Source of the DNA: Dongia deserti
Lineage (GTDB): Bacteria > Pseudomonadota > Alphaproteobacteria > Dongiales > Dongiaceae
Length of the DNA stretch: 64,000 bases
Reading direction: 5' to 3'
Assembly: GCF_003574735.1 (NCBI RefSeq)
Contig: NZ_QORW01000025.1
Span: 1 to 64,000 of the forward strand
The position numbers and the translations under genes are program-made. Positions 9,447-18,386 of this stretch are shown here, piece after piece (position 1 is the stretch's first letter; every line of letters starts with the position of its first letter). The notes beneath the pieces were generated by a model. The model ran no database searches. It saw only the letters and a program-made list of their open reading frames with translations, and was not told the DNA's origin.

Positions 9447-10803
9447 CTTGTCCGTTGCGCTCGGCCTTCAGCTGCTCGGCGATCAGGAAGGCGAGCTCCA
9501 GCGACTGGCTGGCATTGAGCCGCGGGTCGCAATGGGTGTGATAGCGATCCGCCAGGCTGTCCTCGGTCACCGCCTTGGCGCCGCCAATGCACTCGGTCAC
9601 GTCCTGGCCGGTCATCTCGAAATGGACGCCACCGGCATGAGTTCCCTCGGCGCGATGCACGGCAAAGAAGCTCTTCACCTCGCTCAGGATCCGATCGAAC
9701 GGCCGGGTCTTGTAACCGCTCGCGGACTTGATGGTGTTGCCGTGCATGGGGTCGCAGGACCACACCACCTTGGCACCGTGGCGTTTCACCGCGCGCAGCA
9801 GTGCCGGCAGCTTCGCTTCCACCCTTTCGTGGCCCATGCGGGCGATCAGGGTCAGGCGGCCGGGGGTGTTCTGCGGGTTGAGCGCGTCGATCAGGCGCAG
9901 CAGGTCATCCGGCTCCAGCGTCGGACCGCATTTGAGCCCGATCGGGTTCTGGATGCCCTTCATGTATTCGACATGCGCGCCGTCCAGGTTGCGTGTACGG
10001 TCGCCAATCCACAGCATGTGGGCGGAGCAGCCGTACCATTTGCCGGTCAGACTGTCGACGCGGGTGAGCGCCTGCTCGTAGTGCAGCAGCAGCGCCTCGT
10101 GGCTGGTATAGAACTCGGTCTCGCGGATCTGCGGGACGGTCTGGGAGGTAAGGCCACAGGCCGCCATGAACTCCAGCGTCTCGGAGAGGCGCTCCGCCAG
10201 CTCCTGGTAGCGATGGCCGAGCGGGCTGTCCGCCACGAATTCGAGGTTCCAGCGATGGACCTTGTGCAGGTCGGCGAAACCGCCCTGGGCGAAGGCGCGC
10301 AGCAGGTTGAGCGTCGCCGCCGCCTGGTTGTAGCTCTGGACCAAGCGCTCCGGGTCCGGCGTGCGTGCCTCGGCATTGAACTCCATGCCGTTGACGATGT
10401 CGCCGCGATAGGAGGGCAGCTCGACCCCGCCTATGGTCTCGGTCGGCGCGGAGCGCGGCTTGGCGAACTGGCCGGCGATGCGCCCCACCTTCACCACCGG
10501 CAAAGCGGCGCCGAAGGTCAGCACCACGGCCATCTGCAGCAGCACGCGGAAGGTGTCGCGGATATTGTTGGCGGAGAACTCGGCAAAGCTCTCGGCGCAG
10601 TCGCCGCCCTGCAGCAGGAAGCCCTTGCCCTCCGCCACGTTGCCGAGCGCTTCCTGGAGGCGCCGCGCTTCGCCGGCGAAGACCAGCGGCGGGTAACTCT
10701 TCAAGCGCTCTTCCACCGAATTCAGCTTGGCCGCATCCGGATAGTCCGGCACCTGCGAGACTGGCCTGGTCCGCCAGCTATCCGGGGCCCACTTCGCGTT
10801 CAT
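9421..10803 (-). CDS. aroF: Class II 3-deoxy-7-phosphoheptulonate (DAHP) synthase
   Basis: First enzyme of the shikimate pathway: PEP plus erythrose-4-phosphate to DAHP. This is the plant/alphaproteobacterial class II form, about 460 aa. Signatures are QGGDCAESF near residue 68, [44 protein letters not shown] and [18 protein letters not shown], which carry the metal (Cys, His, Glu, Asp) and substrate ligands. The start at 10803 ([10 protein letters not shown]) is chosen because AAGGGA lies 7 nt upstream. A start nine codons earlier has no convincing site. It overlaps pncB downstream. Confidence 0.96.
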   Translation of the reverse strand: MNAKWAPDSWRTRPVSQVPDYPDAAKLNSVEERLKSYPPLVFAGEARRLQEALGNVAEGKGFLLQGGDCAESFAEFSANNIRDTFRVLLQMAVVLTFGAALPVVKVGRIAGQFAKPRSAPTETIGGVELPSYRGDIVNGMEFNAEARTPDPERLVQSYNQAAATLNLLRAFAQGGFADLHKVHRWNLEFVADSPLGHRYQELAERLSETLEFMAACGLTSQTVPQIRETEFYTSHEALLLHYEQALTRVDSLTGKWYGCSAHMLWIGDRTRNLDGAHVEYMKGIQNPIGLKCGPTLEPDDLLRLIDALNPQNTPGRLTLIARMGHERVEAKLPALLRAVKRHGAKVVWSCDPMHGNTIKSASGYKTRPFDRILSEVKSFFAVHRAEGTHAGGVHFEMTGQDVTECIGGAKAVTEDSLADRYHTHCDPRLNASQSLELAFLIAEQLKAERNGQGARIAEAS

Positions 10804-11001
10804 GATCGTCCCTTGCTGCTGCTCGTTCATCCCACATGGGAAAGCACCATTTCCCGGAGCTTGTCCAGGCGGCCTTTCCGCATGAGCGGCAAGCTAACAT
10901 GCAGGGTTGGCGGCAACAATCCTCAAAACATCCCGCAGAATCAATTAACTAGGCCGAAAGCTTCGATCGCTCTGAGAGGGCGTTCCGATTACGCTTTCCG
11001 G

Positions 11002-11409
11002 TTACTGGGCCAGGGTGAATTCCTGGATCCACTGGTCGTTGATGAAAAGCACGACACACCCGCCGCTGGCATAGCCCCGGCAGCGTTGCTCTGCCTGCCT
11101 GGCCGCCAGCCGGCCGGACGGAACGGATTTGAATTCGTCTTCCAGGTAGTAGTCGTCGCAGTTCTTCCAAAGCCGCGACTGACAGATGTAATAGGCGGCC
11201 GATTGGCCATCGCGCGAAACCGCCAGCGCACCGTAGCGGCCGGACACTTTGCTCAAATATTCACCGATCACCTTGGCCGCTGCCGCGCCGACGACGATGC
11301 GGTCATCCGGCTGGCTGCTCTCGGCCGCCTGCACGGCAGCAAGTGATGCGCCCAGCACCAAACCGGCCACAGCGACAGCCGAAATGGCCTTCTTCAAACC
11401 CGCGAACAT
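11002..11409 (-). CDS. Small secreted Cys-containing protein, paralogue A
   Basis: A 135 aa secreted protein with a signal peptide (residues 1-28, cleaved near VQAAE). The mature part contains the block SGRYGALAVS-DG, then YICQSRLWKNCDD, a Cys-rich middle and CVVLFINDQWIQEF at the C-terminus. The neighbouring gene at 11516-11920 encodes a clear paralogue with the same blocks, so the pair arose by tandem duplication. The conserved cysteines suggest disulfides in the periplasm. The function is unknown. The start at 11409 follows GGAGGGG by 4 nt. Adjacent on the same strand to a CHASE2 cyclase. Confidence 0.8.
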   Translation of the reverse strand: MFAGLKKAISAVAVAGLVLGASLAAVQAAESSQPDDRIVVGAAAAKVIGEYLSKVSGRYGALAVSRDGQSAAYYICQSRLWKNCDDYYLEDEFKSVPSGRLAARQAEQRCRGYASGGCVVLFINDQWIQEFTLAQ

Positions 11410-11515
11410 GGACCCCTCCGAATCAAGCGCGCAGCGCACCCTTATTTCGTCGCCTCACAGGGGGAATGCAAGCAGCGCTCGCGCCTGCCTGTGATGCCCT
11501 TCACACAGCGCCGGG

Positions 11516-11920
11516 CTAAGGCTGGATTCCGAACTCGCGCTGCTGGTCATCGTTGATAAAGAGCAGGATGCAGGCTGCCCCGCTTTGCGCGCGGCAGCGG
11601 GTCAGCGCCTCGTCCCGCGCGATCTTGCCGGATGGAATGGCGATGTTGCTGTCGTCGGCCCCCGGCTCGTCGCAGTTCTTCCACAGCCGCGATCGGCAGA
11701 CGTATGAGACCGCCATGTCGCCATCCTGCGAGACGGCCAAGGCTCCATAGCGGCCGGACACCTGGTCGACATAGCGTTGTATGTCCGCATCGGCTGCGGC
11801 GGTGACGACGATGCGACCATCGGGTTGGAGGCCGGGTTGCTGGGCCTCAGCGAAAATCGGCGCGAAGCCCGCTAGCATCGCGCCAATGAAACACAGCCAG
11901 GTCCGCGCGCGGAGACTCAT
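11516..11920 (-). CDS. Small secreted Cys-containing protein, paralogue B
   Basis: A 134 aa paralogue of the 11002-11409 product. Residues 1-26 form the signal peptide (MSLRARTWLCFIGAML, cleaved near AEAQ). Shared features with its twin are IVVTAAADADI/IVVGAAAAKV, VSGRYGALAVS-DG, YVCRSRLWKNCDE and ILLFINDD at the end, with the cysteines at equivalent places. No catalytic signature is seen. The start at 11920 is favoured over a GTG eight codons upstream because GGGGTGG precedes it and the signal peptide then has normal length. It ends 106 nt before its paralogue begins. Confidence 0.8.
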   Translation of the reverse strand: MSLRARTWLCFIGAMLAGFAPIFAEAQQPGLQPDGRIVVTAAADADIQRYVDQVSGRYGALAVSQDGDMAVSYVCRSRLWKNCDEPGADDSNIAIPSGKIARDEALTRCRAQSGAACILLFINDDQQREFGIQP

Positions 11921-11963
11921 CGATGGCCACCCCAGTTGTTGCACGGCGCGAGACTAGCGCGCC

Positions 11964-13844
11964 TCATGGAAGCCGCGGTAGCTCAGAATGAACCGTCTCC
12001 GCAGACTGCGGCGATTGTGGCCCCAGTACTTCGTGGACAGTCACCTCTTCCGCACGGCCCCTGACGTGAATTGCCCCTAGCGATCGGCAGACAAATCCGG
12101 TCCCGGCGGCACGCACCGTCGACTCGCTCGCGAGGATGCTGGTGCCGAGCTCCTTGTTGGCGGCTTCAAGCCGCGCCGCGACATTCACCGCATCGCCGAT
12201 CGCCGTGTAGTTGATGCGATTGATCGAGCCGACATTGCCGACCACGCAGCTGCCCGTGTTGAGCCCGATGCGGATCCGGAACGCACCGGCCTTCCCCGCC
12301 TCGGCGCGGAGTTTCTCCTGCACCTTGAGCGCGGCGCGCATGGCGGCAGCAGCGTGGTTCGGCAACGGTACGAGCGCGCCGAAGATCGCGACCACCGCGT
12401 CGCCAACATACTTGTCGATGATGCCGCCCTCCGCTTCGATCGCCTGGCCGATCATGGCGAAATGCGCGTTGAGCTCCGTCACCAGCTCCTTCGCATCCAT
12501 CTTCTCGGCCAAGGTGCTGAAGCCCGCGATGTCGGAGAACCAGACGGTGACCTCGCGCGCCTCGCCACCCAGCTCCGGCGGCTGATCGCTCTCCATCAGC
12601 TTCTGCGCCAGATGGACGTCGAGATAGCGCGAGAGAGCGAGCGCCATCCTGCGCCGCTCGCGATCGATCACGAAGGTGCGCAGGCCGAGCCCGATGAGAA
12701 AGGCCGCCACCGCAGCCGTCACGCCACCCAGCAGCGGCGCGAACCAGTCGACTGAAGCAGACGCAACCGTGCCGGCCAGCCATAGCAGCAACGTGCCCGC
12801 GAGCAGCAGGCTCGCCGTCTGCGCGCGCAGGAAGATGGAGAAGACCGAGCCGCCCGTCGCCATCACGGTGCAGGCTAATAACACGGCCCATCCCGGCCAG
12901 AACCGCGCCAGTTCACCGCGCATGAGATCGTTCACTGCCTGGGCGTGGATGAAGACACCTGGAATCGTGCGCCGCCCGATCCGTTCGGCTTTGCTTTCGG
13001 TGCCACAAGGCAGCAGTTTCGGATTGCTACTCTCGAGGAACGCGCGGCCTGGTGTCGACTTGCGATCCTCGACGTCGAACTCGGCGCCAATCAATACGAT
13101 CTTGCCCGCGAACGCGTTCGCCAGCGGCTCCATCGCGCCGGACACGGCGCATTGATGGACATCCTGCATCGCATAGACCGGCGCCACGGATACGTCGCCA
13201 TAATTCGGCGCCAAGTGGCGCAGGTTTTCTGGCAATTGGCCGATGTCGAACCCTGCACGCTGTGCAATGGTTGGGGCAAAGGACGGCACCCTTTCCGCGC
13301 CAACTCCGTGCCAGAGCGGAACGTACCGCACCACACCATCCAGGCCGATATGGACATTGGCCGATCGGATGTTCTTCTGAAAACCGACTACTGAACCAAT
13401 GAATCTGTGCTGATCGAAGGTCCTGCTGCCACCCGCATCGGTCTTGGCCAAGACCACGCGCTCCGCGGCAGCCAAGCGGTGCAAGGACGCAAAGAGCGGC
13501 CGATCGTGTCCGCGGACTACGGTTTCGGCGATCGTGGAAAAGATGATGTCGACACCAATCACCTTGGCTCCGGCAGCATCTAGCGCATCCAGCACGGTGC
13601 CGAATTGAGGCGCCCATAAGGCAGATGGAATGTCTTTGAACGCGGTCGCCTTGAAGGTGTCTTCGTCGATATTCACGACCACGACATGCGGCGTCTCTTC
13701 GAGGTGGCGGTCGCCGAAGATCGCGTGGCGCAGAGTCAACAGCGCGTCAAAGGATAAGCCATAGGTCAGGAGTCGCTCAGTGACGGCGCCGATCAGGAAT
13801 GAGAGAATCGCGACGATCGCCGCGAAGCGAACGCGCGTCTTCAT
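11964..13844 (-). CDS. CHASE2-domain adenylate cyclase (class III)
   Basis: Membrane-bound nucleotide cyclase of 626 aa. After an N-terminal signal anchor comes a periplasmic CHASE2 sensor domain (about 40-310, with VVVVNIDEDTF and 'AKVIGVDIIFS'), then three transmembrane segments (about 320-395). A class III catalytic domain occupies about 430-600. Both metal Asps are present (VWFSDIAGFS and DKYVGDAVVAIFG). The Lys in DKYVGD and the Thr in YTAIGDAVN fit an adenylate rather than guanylate cyclase, and the transition-state Asn and Arg (VNVAARLE) are intact. The upstream gene ends 3 nt before, so they form an operon. The ligand is unknown. Confidence 0.92.
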   Translation of the reverse strand: MKTRVRFAAIVAILSFLIGAVTERLLTYGLSFDALLTLRHAIFGDRHLEETPHVVVVNIDEDTFKATAFKDIPSALWAPQFGTVLDALDAAGAKVIGVDIIFSTIAETVVRGHDRPLFASLHRLAAAERVVLAKTDAGGSRTFDQHRFIGSVVGFQKNIRSANVHIGLDGVVRYVPLWHGVGAERVPSFAPTIAQRAGFDIGQLPENLRHLAPNYGDVSVAPVYAMQDVHQCAVSGAMEPLANAFAGKIVLIGAEFDVEDRKSTPGRAFLESSNPKLLPCGTESKAERIGRRTIPGVFIHAQAVNDLMRGELARFWPGWAVLLACTVMATGGSVFSIFLRAQTASLLLAGTLLLWLAGTVASASVDWFAPLLGGVTAAVAAFLIGLGLRTFVIDRERRRMALALSRYLDVHLAQKLMESDQPPELGGEAREVTVWFSDIAGFSTLAEKMDAKELVTELNAHFAMIGQAIEAEGGIIDKYVGDAVVAIFGALVPLPNHAAAAMRAALKVQEKLRAEAGKAGAFRIRIGLNTGSCVVGNVGSINRINYTAIGDAVNVAARLEAANKELGTSILASESTVRAAGTGFVCRSLGAIHVRGRAEEVTVHEVLGPQSPQSAETVHSELPRLP

Positions 13845-13847
13845 GGG

Positions 13848-14528
13848 TCAGAAGCGCACGACGCGCTGCAGGGTTACGACGGGGCCGACGCCGGCATTGT
13901 CCGCGATCTTGAATGCCATCTTGCGGCCGCCGCAGCTCGCGGAATAGATCCCGCCCGGCGTCAGCTTCATGCCGGTCTGCTTCAGATCGAGGGTGCGGCC
14001 GAACAGTGAGACGCGAATCGGCGGTTCCTGCCGATCGAGGCGCTGGATAACGAGCGACGGGTCGCTCGGCACATCGCCCTCGCCCAACACGAAGACCGGC
14101 TGCTGGCTCGGCACCACGTGCACGACTTCGCCTGCGTCTGCACCCAGGCTGCGGATCGCAACCACCGCCGCTTCGTTCGCGCCGGCAGCGCTGTCGGGAT
14201 CGACCGATCCGTTGCAGGGCACGATCGTGCGCTTGACGGTGCCGCTTTCCACCGTGCTTTCGGCCTCGCCGATCGTGACCCTGCCACCCGATATCTCCTC
14301 ATGAGCGCAGGAATCCATATAGCCGAGCGTCAGTGTCTGGCCCGGCTGAAGGGTGATCACCGTGCCTTCCGCCAGGATGTCGAACGCCCGGACCTCTGCG
14401 TGCGACGGGGAGATCGCCTCGACAATCGCACTCAGCCCCTGCGCTGTCGCAGAAGACGGGATCGCAGCAACCATCAGGCCGGCCAGCAATCCGGAGCCCA
14501 GCCATTTCCTGACAGATGCCAGATACAT
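13848..14528 (-). CDS. Periplasmic partner of the CHASE2 cyclase, hypothetical
   Basis: A 226 aa secreted protein with a signal peptide at residues 1-30 (cleaved near ATAQ-GL). The first mature segment 'AIVEAISPSHAEVRAFDIL-EGTVITLQPGQTLTLGY' has the form of a short FecR/peptidoglycan-independent beta domain often seen beside CHASE2 cyclases. Two cysteines follow (DSCAHEE, VPCNG) and one SCGG near the end. The start at 14528 is preferred because GGGGGA lies 9 nt upstream. It ends 3 nt before the cyclase start, so a ligand-presenting or accessory sensor role is a reasonable inference but not shown. Confidence 0.7.
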   Translation of the reverse strand: MYLASVRKWLGSGLLAGLMVAAIPSSATAQGLSAIVEAISPSHAEVRAFDILAEGTVITLQPGQTLTLGYMDSCAHEEISGGRVTIGEAESTVESGTVKRTIVPCNGSVDPDSAAGANEAAVVAIRSLGADAGEVVHVVPSQQPVFVLGEGDVPSDPSLVIQRLDRQEPPIRVSLFGRTLDLKQTGMKLTPGGIYSASCGGRKMAFKIADNAGVGPVVTLQRVVRF

Positions 14529-14663
14529 GAATCCCATTCCCCCGATCTTGGCCCTTATCATAGTGGTGGAGCGTCCGTGCGCTGTCCAGCCCAGCCGCTG
14601 TGTGACCGGTCACACGGCGGCGCGCTTTGATCAGGCAGCGGCGCGCGCTATCTTGGGCGCGCC

Positions 14664-15026
14664 ATGAAACCGAAACACACCAACACGGGCGCGCGGCTGC
14701 GCGTGGTTCTGGGGCCGGGCATCGCCCTGGGGCCGGGCAAGGCCGACTTGCTGGAGGCGATTGCGGCGACCGGCTCGATCTCCGCCGCCGGACGCAAGCT
14801 CAGGATGAGCTATCGCCGTGCCTGGTTGCTGGTCGAGGAGCTCAACAGCTCGTTCCAGAGCGCCCTGGTGGCGGCAGACAAAGGCGGAGCCCATGGCGGC
14901 GGCGCGCGCCTGACCGAGCTCGGCGCACGGGTGCTGCGCCACTTCCGCAGCATGGAACGCAAGACGCAGAAAGCGATCGCCGCAGACTTGAGCGCGCTCG
15001 CGACCATCGCCAAGCCGCAAAGATAA
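14664..15026 (+). CDS. modE: ModE-type winged-helix regulator lacking the molybdate-binding domain
   Basis: A 120 aa DNA-binding protein equivalent to the N-terminal winged helix of ModE. The LysR-like helix-turn-helix is visible as 'LLEAIAATGSISAAGRKLRMSY' followed by 'RRAWLLVEELN'. Full ModE adds two molbindin (Mop) domains that sense molybdate. Here the chain stops after the dimerisation helix, so the sensor must be elsewhere or the protein acts without it. It converges on modC with a 3 nt gap. A palindrome upstream of modA at 17653-17676 is the likely operator. Confidence 0.85.
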   Translation: MKPKHTNTGARLRVVLGPGIALGPGKADLLEAIAATGSISAAGRKLRMSYRRAWLLVEELNSSFQSALVAADKGGAHGGGARLTELGARVLRHFRSMERKTQKAIAADLSALATIAKPQR

Positions 15027-15029
15027 GAT

Positions 15030-16145
15030 CTAGATCGCGCCGCTATCGGCGCCCCTATGCATATGCGGTGTCCCGATGTCGCTCTTCGCCAGGGCGACGG
15101 ATTTCAAAACCGCATGCGCCGCGACTCCCGGCTTCAAGCCAAGCGCGGCGACGGAGCGGCGGGTAAGCCTGGCGAGCAACAGATCCTGCCCGGCGCGCAA
15201 CTGCACCACCGCGCCCGGCCCCTCGCCAATTTTCACCTCGGTCACCGTGACCGGCAGGATGTTGAGCGCGGAAAGCCCCTCGGGCCGTGTGCGGGCCAGG
15301 ATCACGTCTTGCGCTGGAATGCGCAGACGCAAAGCATCTCCCATCGCTGCCTCGATGCGCGGGAGGAACAGGCTGCCCGCCGAAACCGCCAGCTCCGTCA
15401 ATCCATCCTCGTGCTGGGCAACGATGCGGGCCTCGATGACGGCGCCGGCTTCTCGCGAGCCGACCATCGGCACCGCCTCCGGATCCGACAGGACCTCGGC
15501 CGCCGGCCCGGTGCGCAGCACCCGGCCGTCGCGCAGCACGACCATGTGCTGGGCGAGCCGCGCCACCTCCGCGACCGAGTGGCTGACATACAGGATCGGC
15601 ACACGCGACTGGTCGCACAGCCGCTCGAGATAAGGCAGGATATCGGCCTTGCGTGCTTCGTCCAGGGCTGCGAGCGGCTCGTCCATCAGCAGGACCTTCG
15701 GCGCGGTCAGAAGCGCGCGTCCGATCGCCACGCGCTGTTTCTCTCCTCCAGAGATCTGCGATGGGCGCCGCGCGAGCAGCGTGCCGAGATCGAGCGCGTC
15801 TACGATCTCCTCCGTGCTTGGACCACCGAGGGCTTTCGCGCGACGGAACGCGTAGTCCAGATTGCCGCGCACGGTGAGATGCGGAAACAGGCGCGTGTCC
15901 TGGAACACATAGCCTACGCCGCGGCGATGCGGCGGCACGTGCGTATGCCCGTCCTGCCAAACCTCGGACTTCATCGCCACGCGACCGATGGCGCGCGCTT
16001 CCAGCCCGGCGATCACGCGCAGCAGCGTGCTCTTGCCGGATCCCGATGGACCGAACAGACCCGTGACGCCGGAGAGCTGGAAATCCTGCGCGACCTTCAG
16101 GCTGAAGTCGCCATAGCTCAGGCGGATATCGACTGACAGCGCCAT
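15030..16145 (-). CDS. modC: Molybdate ABC transporter ATP-binding protein
   Basis: Cytoplasmic ATPase of the molybdate importer, 371 aa. Walker A is FGPSGSGKST near residues 31-40, the ABC signature is SGGEKQRVAIGRALL, and Walker B is VLLMDEPLAALDE with the switch His in LYVSHSVAEVARL. The C-terminal region (about 290-355, 'LNILPVTVTEVKIGEGPG') is the TOBE/Mop domain that binds molybdate and allows regulation in this family. It is the last gene of modABC, 3 nt after modB. Confidence 0.95.
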   Translation of the reverse strand: MALSVDIRLSYGDFSLKVAQDFQLSGVTGLFGPSGSGKSTLLRVIAGLEARAIGRVAMKSEVWQDGHTHVPPHRRGVGYVFQDTRLFPHLTVRGNLDYAFRRAKALGGPSTEEIVDALDLGTLLARRPSQISGGEKQRVAIGRALLTAPKVLLMDEPLAALDEARKADILPYLERLCDQSRVPILYVSHSVAEVARLAQHMVVLRDGRVLRTGPAAEVLSDPEAVPMVGSREAGAVIEARIVAQHEDGLTELAVSAGSLFLPRIEAAMGDALRLRIPAQDVILARTRPEGLSALNILPVTVTEVKIGEGPGAVVQLRAGQDLLLARLTRRSVAALGLKPGVAAHAVLKSVALAKSDIGTPHMHRGADSGAI

Positions 16146-16148
16146 CGC

Positions 16149-16826
16149 TTAGCCCACGTGCACAGGAAAGCGGCGGTTCACGACGTAGACCAGAAGCAGC
16201 ACAAGGAAGGAAAAGATCAGCAGGCCGGCAGACAACACATGCGCGTCGGCATAGCGGATCGTCTCGACCTGCTCATAGATCGCGATGGAGATGACCTTGG
16301 TCTTGCCCGGAATGTTGCCGCCCACCATCAGCACCACCCCGAACTCGCCGATCGTGTGGGCGAAGCTCAGCACCGCGGCGGTCAAAAAGCCGCGCGCGGC
16401 CATCGGCGCGGCGACGGTGAAGAACCGATCCGAGGGCCCCGCGCGCAGCATTGCGGCGGCCTCGAGCGGCGTACGGCCGATCACCTCGAAAGCCGCTTGC
16501 AAGGGCTGGACTGTGAACGGCAGCGAGTAGAAGGTCGATGCAACGACCAGCCCGATGAAGGAAAAGGTCAGCGTGGTGCCCGTCATTTCCAGCCAGAATC
16601 CGCCAATGGCGGATTTCGGGCTGAGCAGGATCAGAAGATAGAAACCGAGCACCGTCGGCGGCAGCACCAAAGGCAGCGCCGTGATTGCCTCGACGGCCGG
16701 CTTCACATGGCTCCTGGTGTGGGCCAGCCACCAGGCGATCGGCGTGCCCAGAATGAGCAGGATCGCGGTCGTGATCGCTGCCAGCTCGAGGGTCAACCAA
16801 AGTGGGCCGAGGTCCGGCAGCGCCAT
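16149..16826 (-). CDS. modB: Molybdate ABC transporter permease
   Basis: Inner-membrane channel of the molybdate importer, 225 aa, with about five hydrophobic segments. The EAA loop that docks on ModC is visible as 'RTPLEAAAMLRAGPSDRFF' followed by 'GFLTAAVLSFAHTIGEFG', a typical ModB pattern. It starts 3 nt after the modA stop codon and ends 3 nt before modC, so the three genes are surely cotranscribed. Confidence 0.95.
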   Translation of the reverse strand: MALPDLGPLWLTLELAAITTAILLILGTPIAWWLAHTRSHVKPAVEAITALPLVLPPTVLGFYLLILLSPKSAIGGFWLEMTGTTLTFSFIGLVVASTFYSLPFTVQPLQAAFEVIGRTPLEAAAMLRAGPSDRFFTVAAPMAARGFLTAAVLSFAHTIGEFGVVLMVGGNIPGKTKVISIAIYEQVETIRYADAHVLSAGLLIFSFLVLLLVYVVNRRFPVHVG

Positions 16827-16829
16827 GAG

Positions 16830-17588
16830 TCACTCGGTCCCGTAGCCGAAGGACGCGATGATGGCTTTGGCCTTGTCGCCCTTCAGATAGTCGAGAAAAG
16901 CGATGGCGGCCGCGTTGCCGTCGCCGGCCTTGAGCAGGACCGCATCCTGCTTGATCGGCGTGAACAGCGCCTGCGGCACGTCGTAGCGCGATCCTTTCGG
17001 TGCGCTGCCCGGACTCTCGATTGCCGACGTGGCGATGAACCCCATCTGTGCCGCCCCCGTATCGACCATCGAAAAGGTCTGGCCGATATTCTCCCCCATC
17101 ACGATCTTGGGCTGGATCGTCTCCCACAGGCCCATCGCCGTCAACGCCTCGCGCGCGGCAACGCCATAGGGTGCCAAGTCCGGATTGGCGATGGCGACGT
17201 GCAGCGTCTCGGGCGCGGTCAGCGCGGCTTTTGGATCAGCGCCGATGCGATCGGAATCCGCGCTCCACACCGAAAGCATGCCCACCGCATAGGTGAAGCT
17301 GGTGCCGAGCACGGCGGTTCCCTCGTCCTGCAGCTGCGCCGGAGTCTTTATATCGGCCGACAGCAGCACGTCGAACGGTGCCCCTTCGCTGATCTGGGCG
17401 TAGAGCTTGCCGGTGGCGCCCGTCGTCACCTGGATCGTATGCCCCGTATCTTTGGCGAACTCCGCGCCGATCGCCTCAACCGCGCCGGCGAAATTTGCCG
17501 CCACCGCGACCAGTGCTTCGTCGGCCCGGGCCATGCCTGGCGCAGCGATCAAGGCAGCAAGTGCGACAGTGCGCAGAGTAGGATGCAT
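16830..17588 (-). CDS. modA: Molybdate-binding periplasmic protein
   Basis: Periplasmic substrate-binding protein of the molybdate importer, 252 aa. The signal peptide covers residues 1-23 (cleaved near ARA-DE). The mature N-terminus 'ALVAVAANFAGAVEAIGAEF' and the block 'TTGATGKLYAQISEGAPFDV' are ModA hallmarks: the Ser/Thr and backbone amides there bind the oxyanion. The start at 17588 places the signal peptide correctly and has GAGG 6 nt upstream. First gene of modABC, preceded by an AT-rich palindromic operator. Confidence 0.95.
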   Translation of the reverse strand: MHPTLRTVALAALIAAPGMARADEALVAVAANFAGAVEAIGAEFAKDTGHTIQVTTGATGKLYAQISEGAPFDVLLSADIKTPAQLQDEGTAVLGTSFTYAVGMLSVWSADSDRIGADPKAALTAPETLHVAIANPDLAPYGVAAREALTAMGLWETIQPKIVMGENIGQTFSMVDTGAAQMGFIATSAIESPGSAPKGSRYDVPQALFTPIKQDAVLLKAGDGNAAAIAFLDYLKGDKAKAIIASFGYGTE

Positions 17589-17603
17589 GGAGACCTCAGC
17601 GAG

Positions 17604-17627
17604 CGACATATCCGGCCAAGTATATCA
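17604..17627. promoter_or_regulatory. modA: Possible second, degenerate ModE half-site pair
   Basis: Just upstream of modA the sequence contains GACATATCC and, after a short spacer, GTATATCAAG. These AT-rich half-sites resemble the perfect palindrome 26 nt further upstream but match each other imperfectly. A weaker regulator site is possible. This is an inference from similarity only. Confidence 0.35.
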
Positions 17628-17652
17628 AGCGAACTCGCGCCGGATTGGCAAG

Positions 17653-17676
17653 CGATATATTCGTGTAGATATATCG
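17653..17676. promoter_or_regulatory. modA: ModE-type molybdate operator upstream of modA
   Basis: A perfect inverted repeat: CGATATAT, 8 nt spacer, ATATATCG, about 65 nt upstream of the modA start. Known ModE boxes are AT-rich palindromes with TATAT half-sites separated by several bases, so this fits well, and a modE gene lies at the other end of the operon. Repression of modABC when molybdate is plentiful is the expected role. Confidence 0.7.
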
Positions 17677-17690
17677 ATGGCGCCACCAGA

Positions 17691-17788
17691 CGTCATCCCG
17701 GACAAGCCGCGAAGCGGCGCGATCCGGATCCATGGTCCAGTCGCATGAGCAGCGGCGGAATGGATCCCGGCTCAGGACCGGGATGACG
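17691..17788. repeat. Dispersed intergenic inverted-repeat element, copy 2
   Basis: Between the mod operator and the RidA gene. The left end reads CGTCATCCCGGA and the right end CCGGGATGACG, with an internal GGATCCCGGCTC block shared with copy 3 (21030-21121). It is one of four related elements in the window. Confidence 0.75.
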
Positions 17789-17817
17789 ATTGAGTGGAAC
17801 GTGCGACCGGAGTATTC

Positions 17818-18312
17818 ATGGGCCGCATGTCACGCATAGAAGCAAAACTGAAAGAACTCGGCCTTACCCTGCCGCCGCCGATGCAGGTGCCGGGCGGTAT
17901 GGCGTTGCCGTTCCCGTGGATCAACGTGCGCGGCGATCGCGTCATCATCTCGGGGCACGGGCCGCAGAATCCGGACGGTTCGCTCGCCGGCCCGTTCGGC
18001 AAGGTCGGCGCGGAGGTGTCGCTGGAGCAAGCGCAAGAGGTGGCGCGCAAGGTCGGCCTGTCGATCCTGGGCAGCCTGCAGCGCGAGCTTGGCGATCTCG
18101 ATCGCATCGCGGGCTGGGCGCGCGTGTTCGGGATGGTAAACAGCGCGCCGAAATTCGACCGTCATCCGGCGGTGATCAACGGCTTCTCGGATCTGATCCT
18201 GGCAGTGTTCGGGCCGGAGATCGGCCGCCATGCGCGCTCGGCGATTGGCGTTGCCGGCCTCCCATTCAACATCGCGGTCGAGATCGAAGGCGAAGCGCTG
18301 TTGCGCGCATGA
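17818..18312 (+). CDS. RidA family (YjgF/YER057c/UK114) protein
   Basis: A 164 aa RidA-superfamily protein. The fold is indicated by 'LTLPPPMQVPGGMALPFPWINVRGDRVIISGHGPQNPDGS' as separate beta blocks, 'GKVGAEVSLEQAQEVARKVGLSILGSLQ' and the C-terminal 'RSAIGVAGLPFNIAVEIEGEAL'. Archetypal RidA deaminates reactive enamines and imines and has an Arg near the C-terminus. Here the equivalent position reads 'ARSAIGVAGLP', the longer subgroup of unknown substrate. The start at 17818 follows CGGAG by 7 nt. Confidence 0.85.
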   Translation: MGRMSRIEAKLKELGLTLPPPMQVPGGMALPFPWINVRGDRVIISGHGPQNPDGSLAGPFGKVGAEVSLEQAQEVARKVGLSILGSLQRELGDLDRIAGWARVFGMVNSAPKFDRHPAVINGFSDLILAVFGPEIGRHARSAIGVAGLPFNIAVEIEGEALLRA

Positions 18313-18314
18313 AC

Positions 18315-18365
18315 GAAAGCGGCGAAGTCGCGCCAGTACATCCGTGGCGCGATTACGCCGCTTTC
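18315..18365. terminator. Strong inverted repeat between convergent genes, probable bidirectional terminator
   Basis: GAAAGCGGCG at 18315-18324 pairs exactly with CGCCGCTTTC at 18356-18365. A second inner stem (TCGCGCCA with TGGCGCGA) extends the hairpin. It sits between the stop codons of the RidA gene and the convergent BON-lipoprotein gene, the right place for a shared terminator, though no long T run follows in either direction. Confidence 0.55.
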
Positions 18366-18386
18366 TTCCCGCCTCGCGCGGGAACT

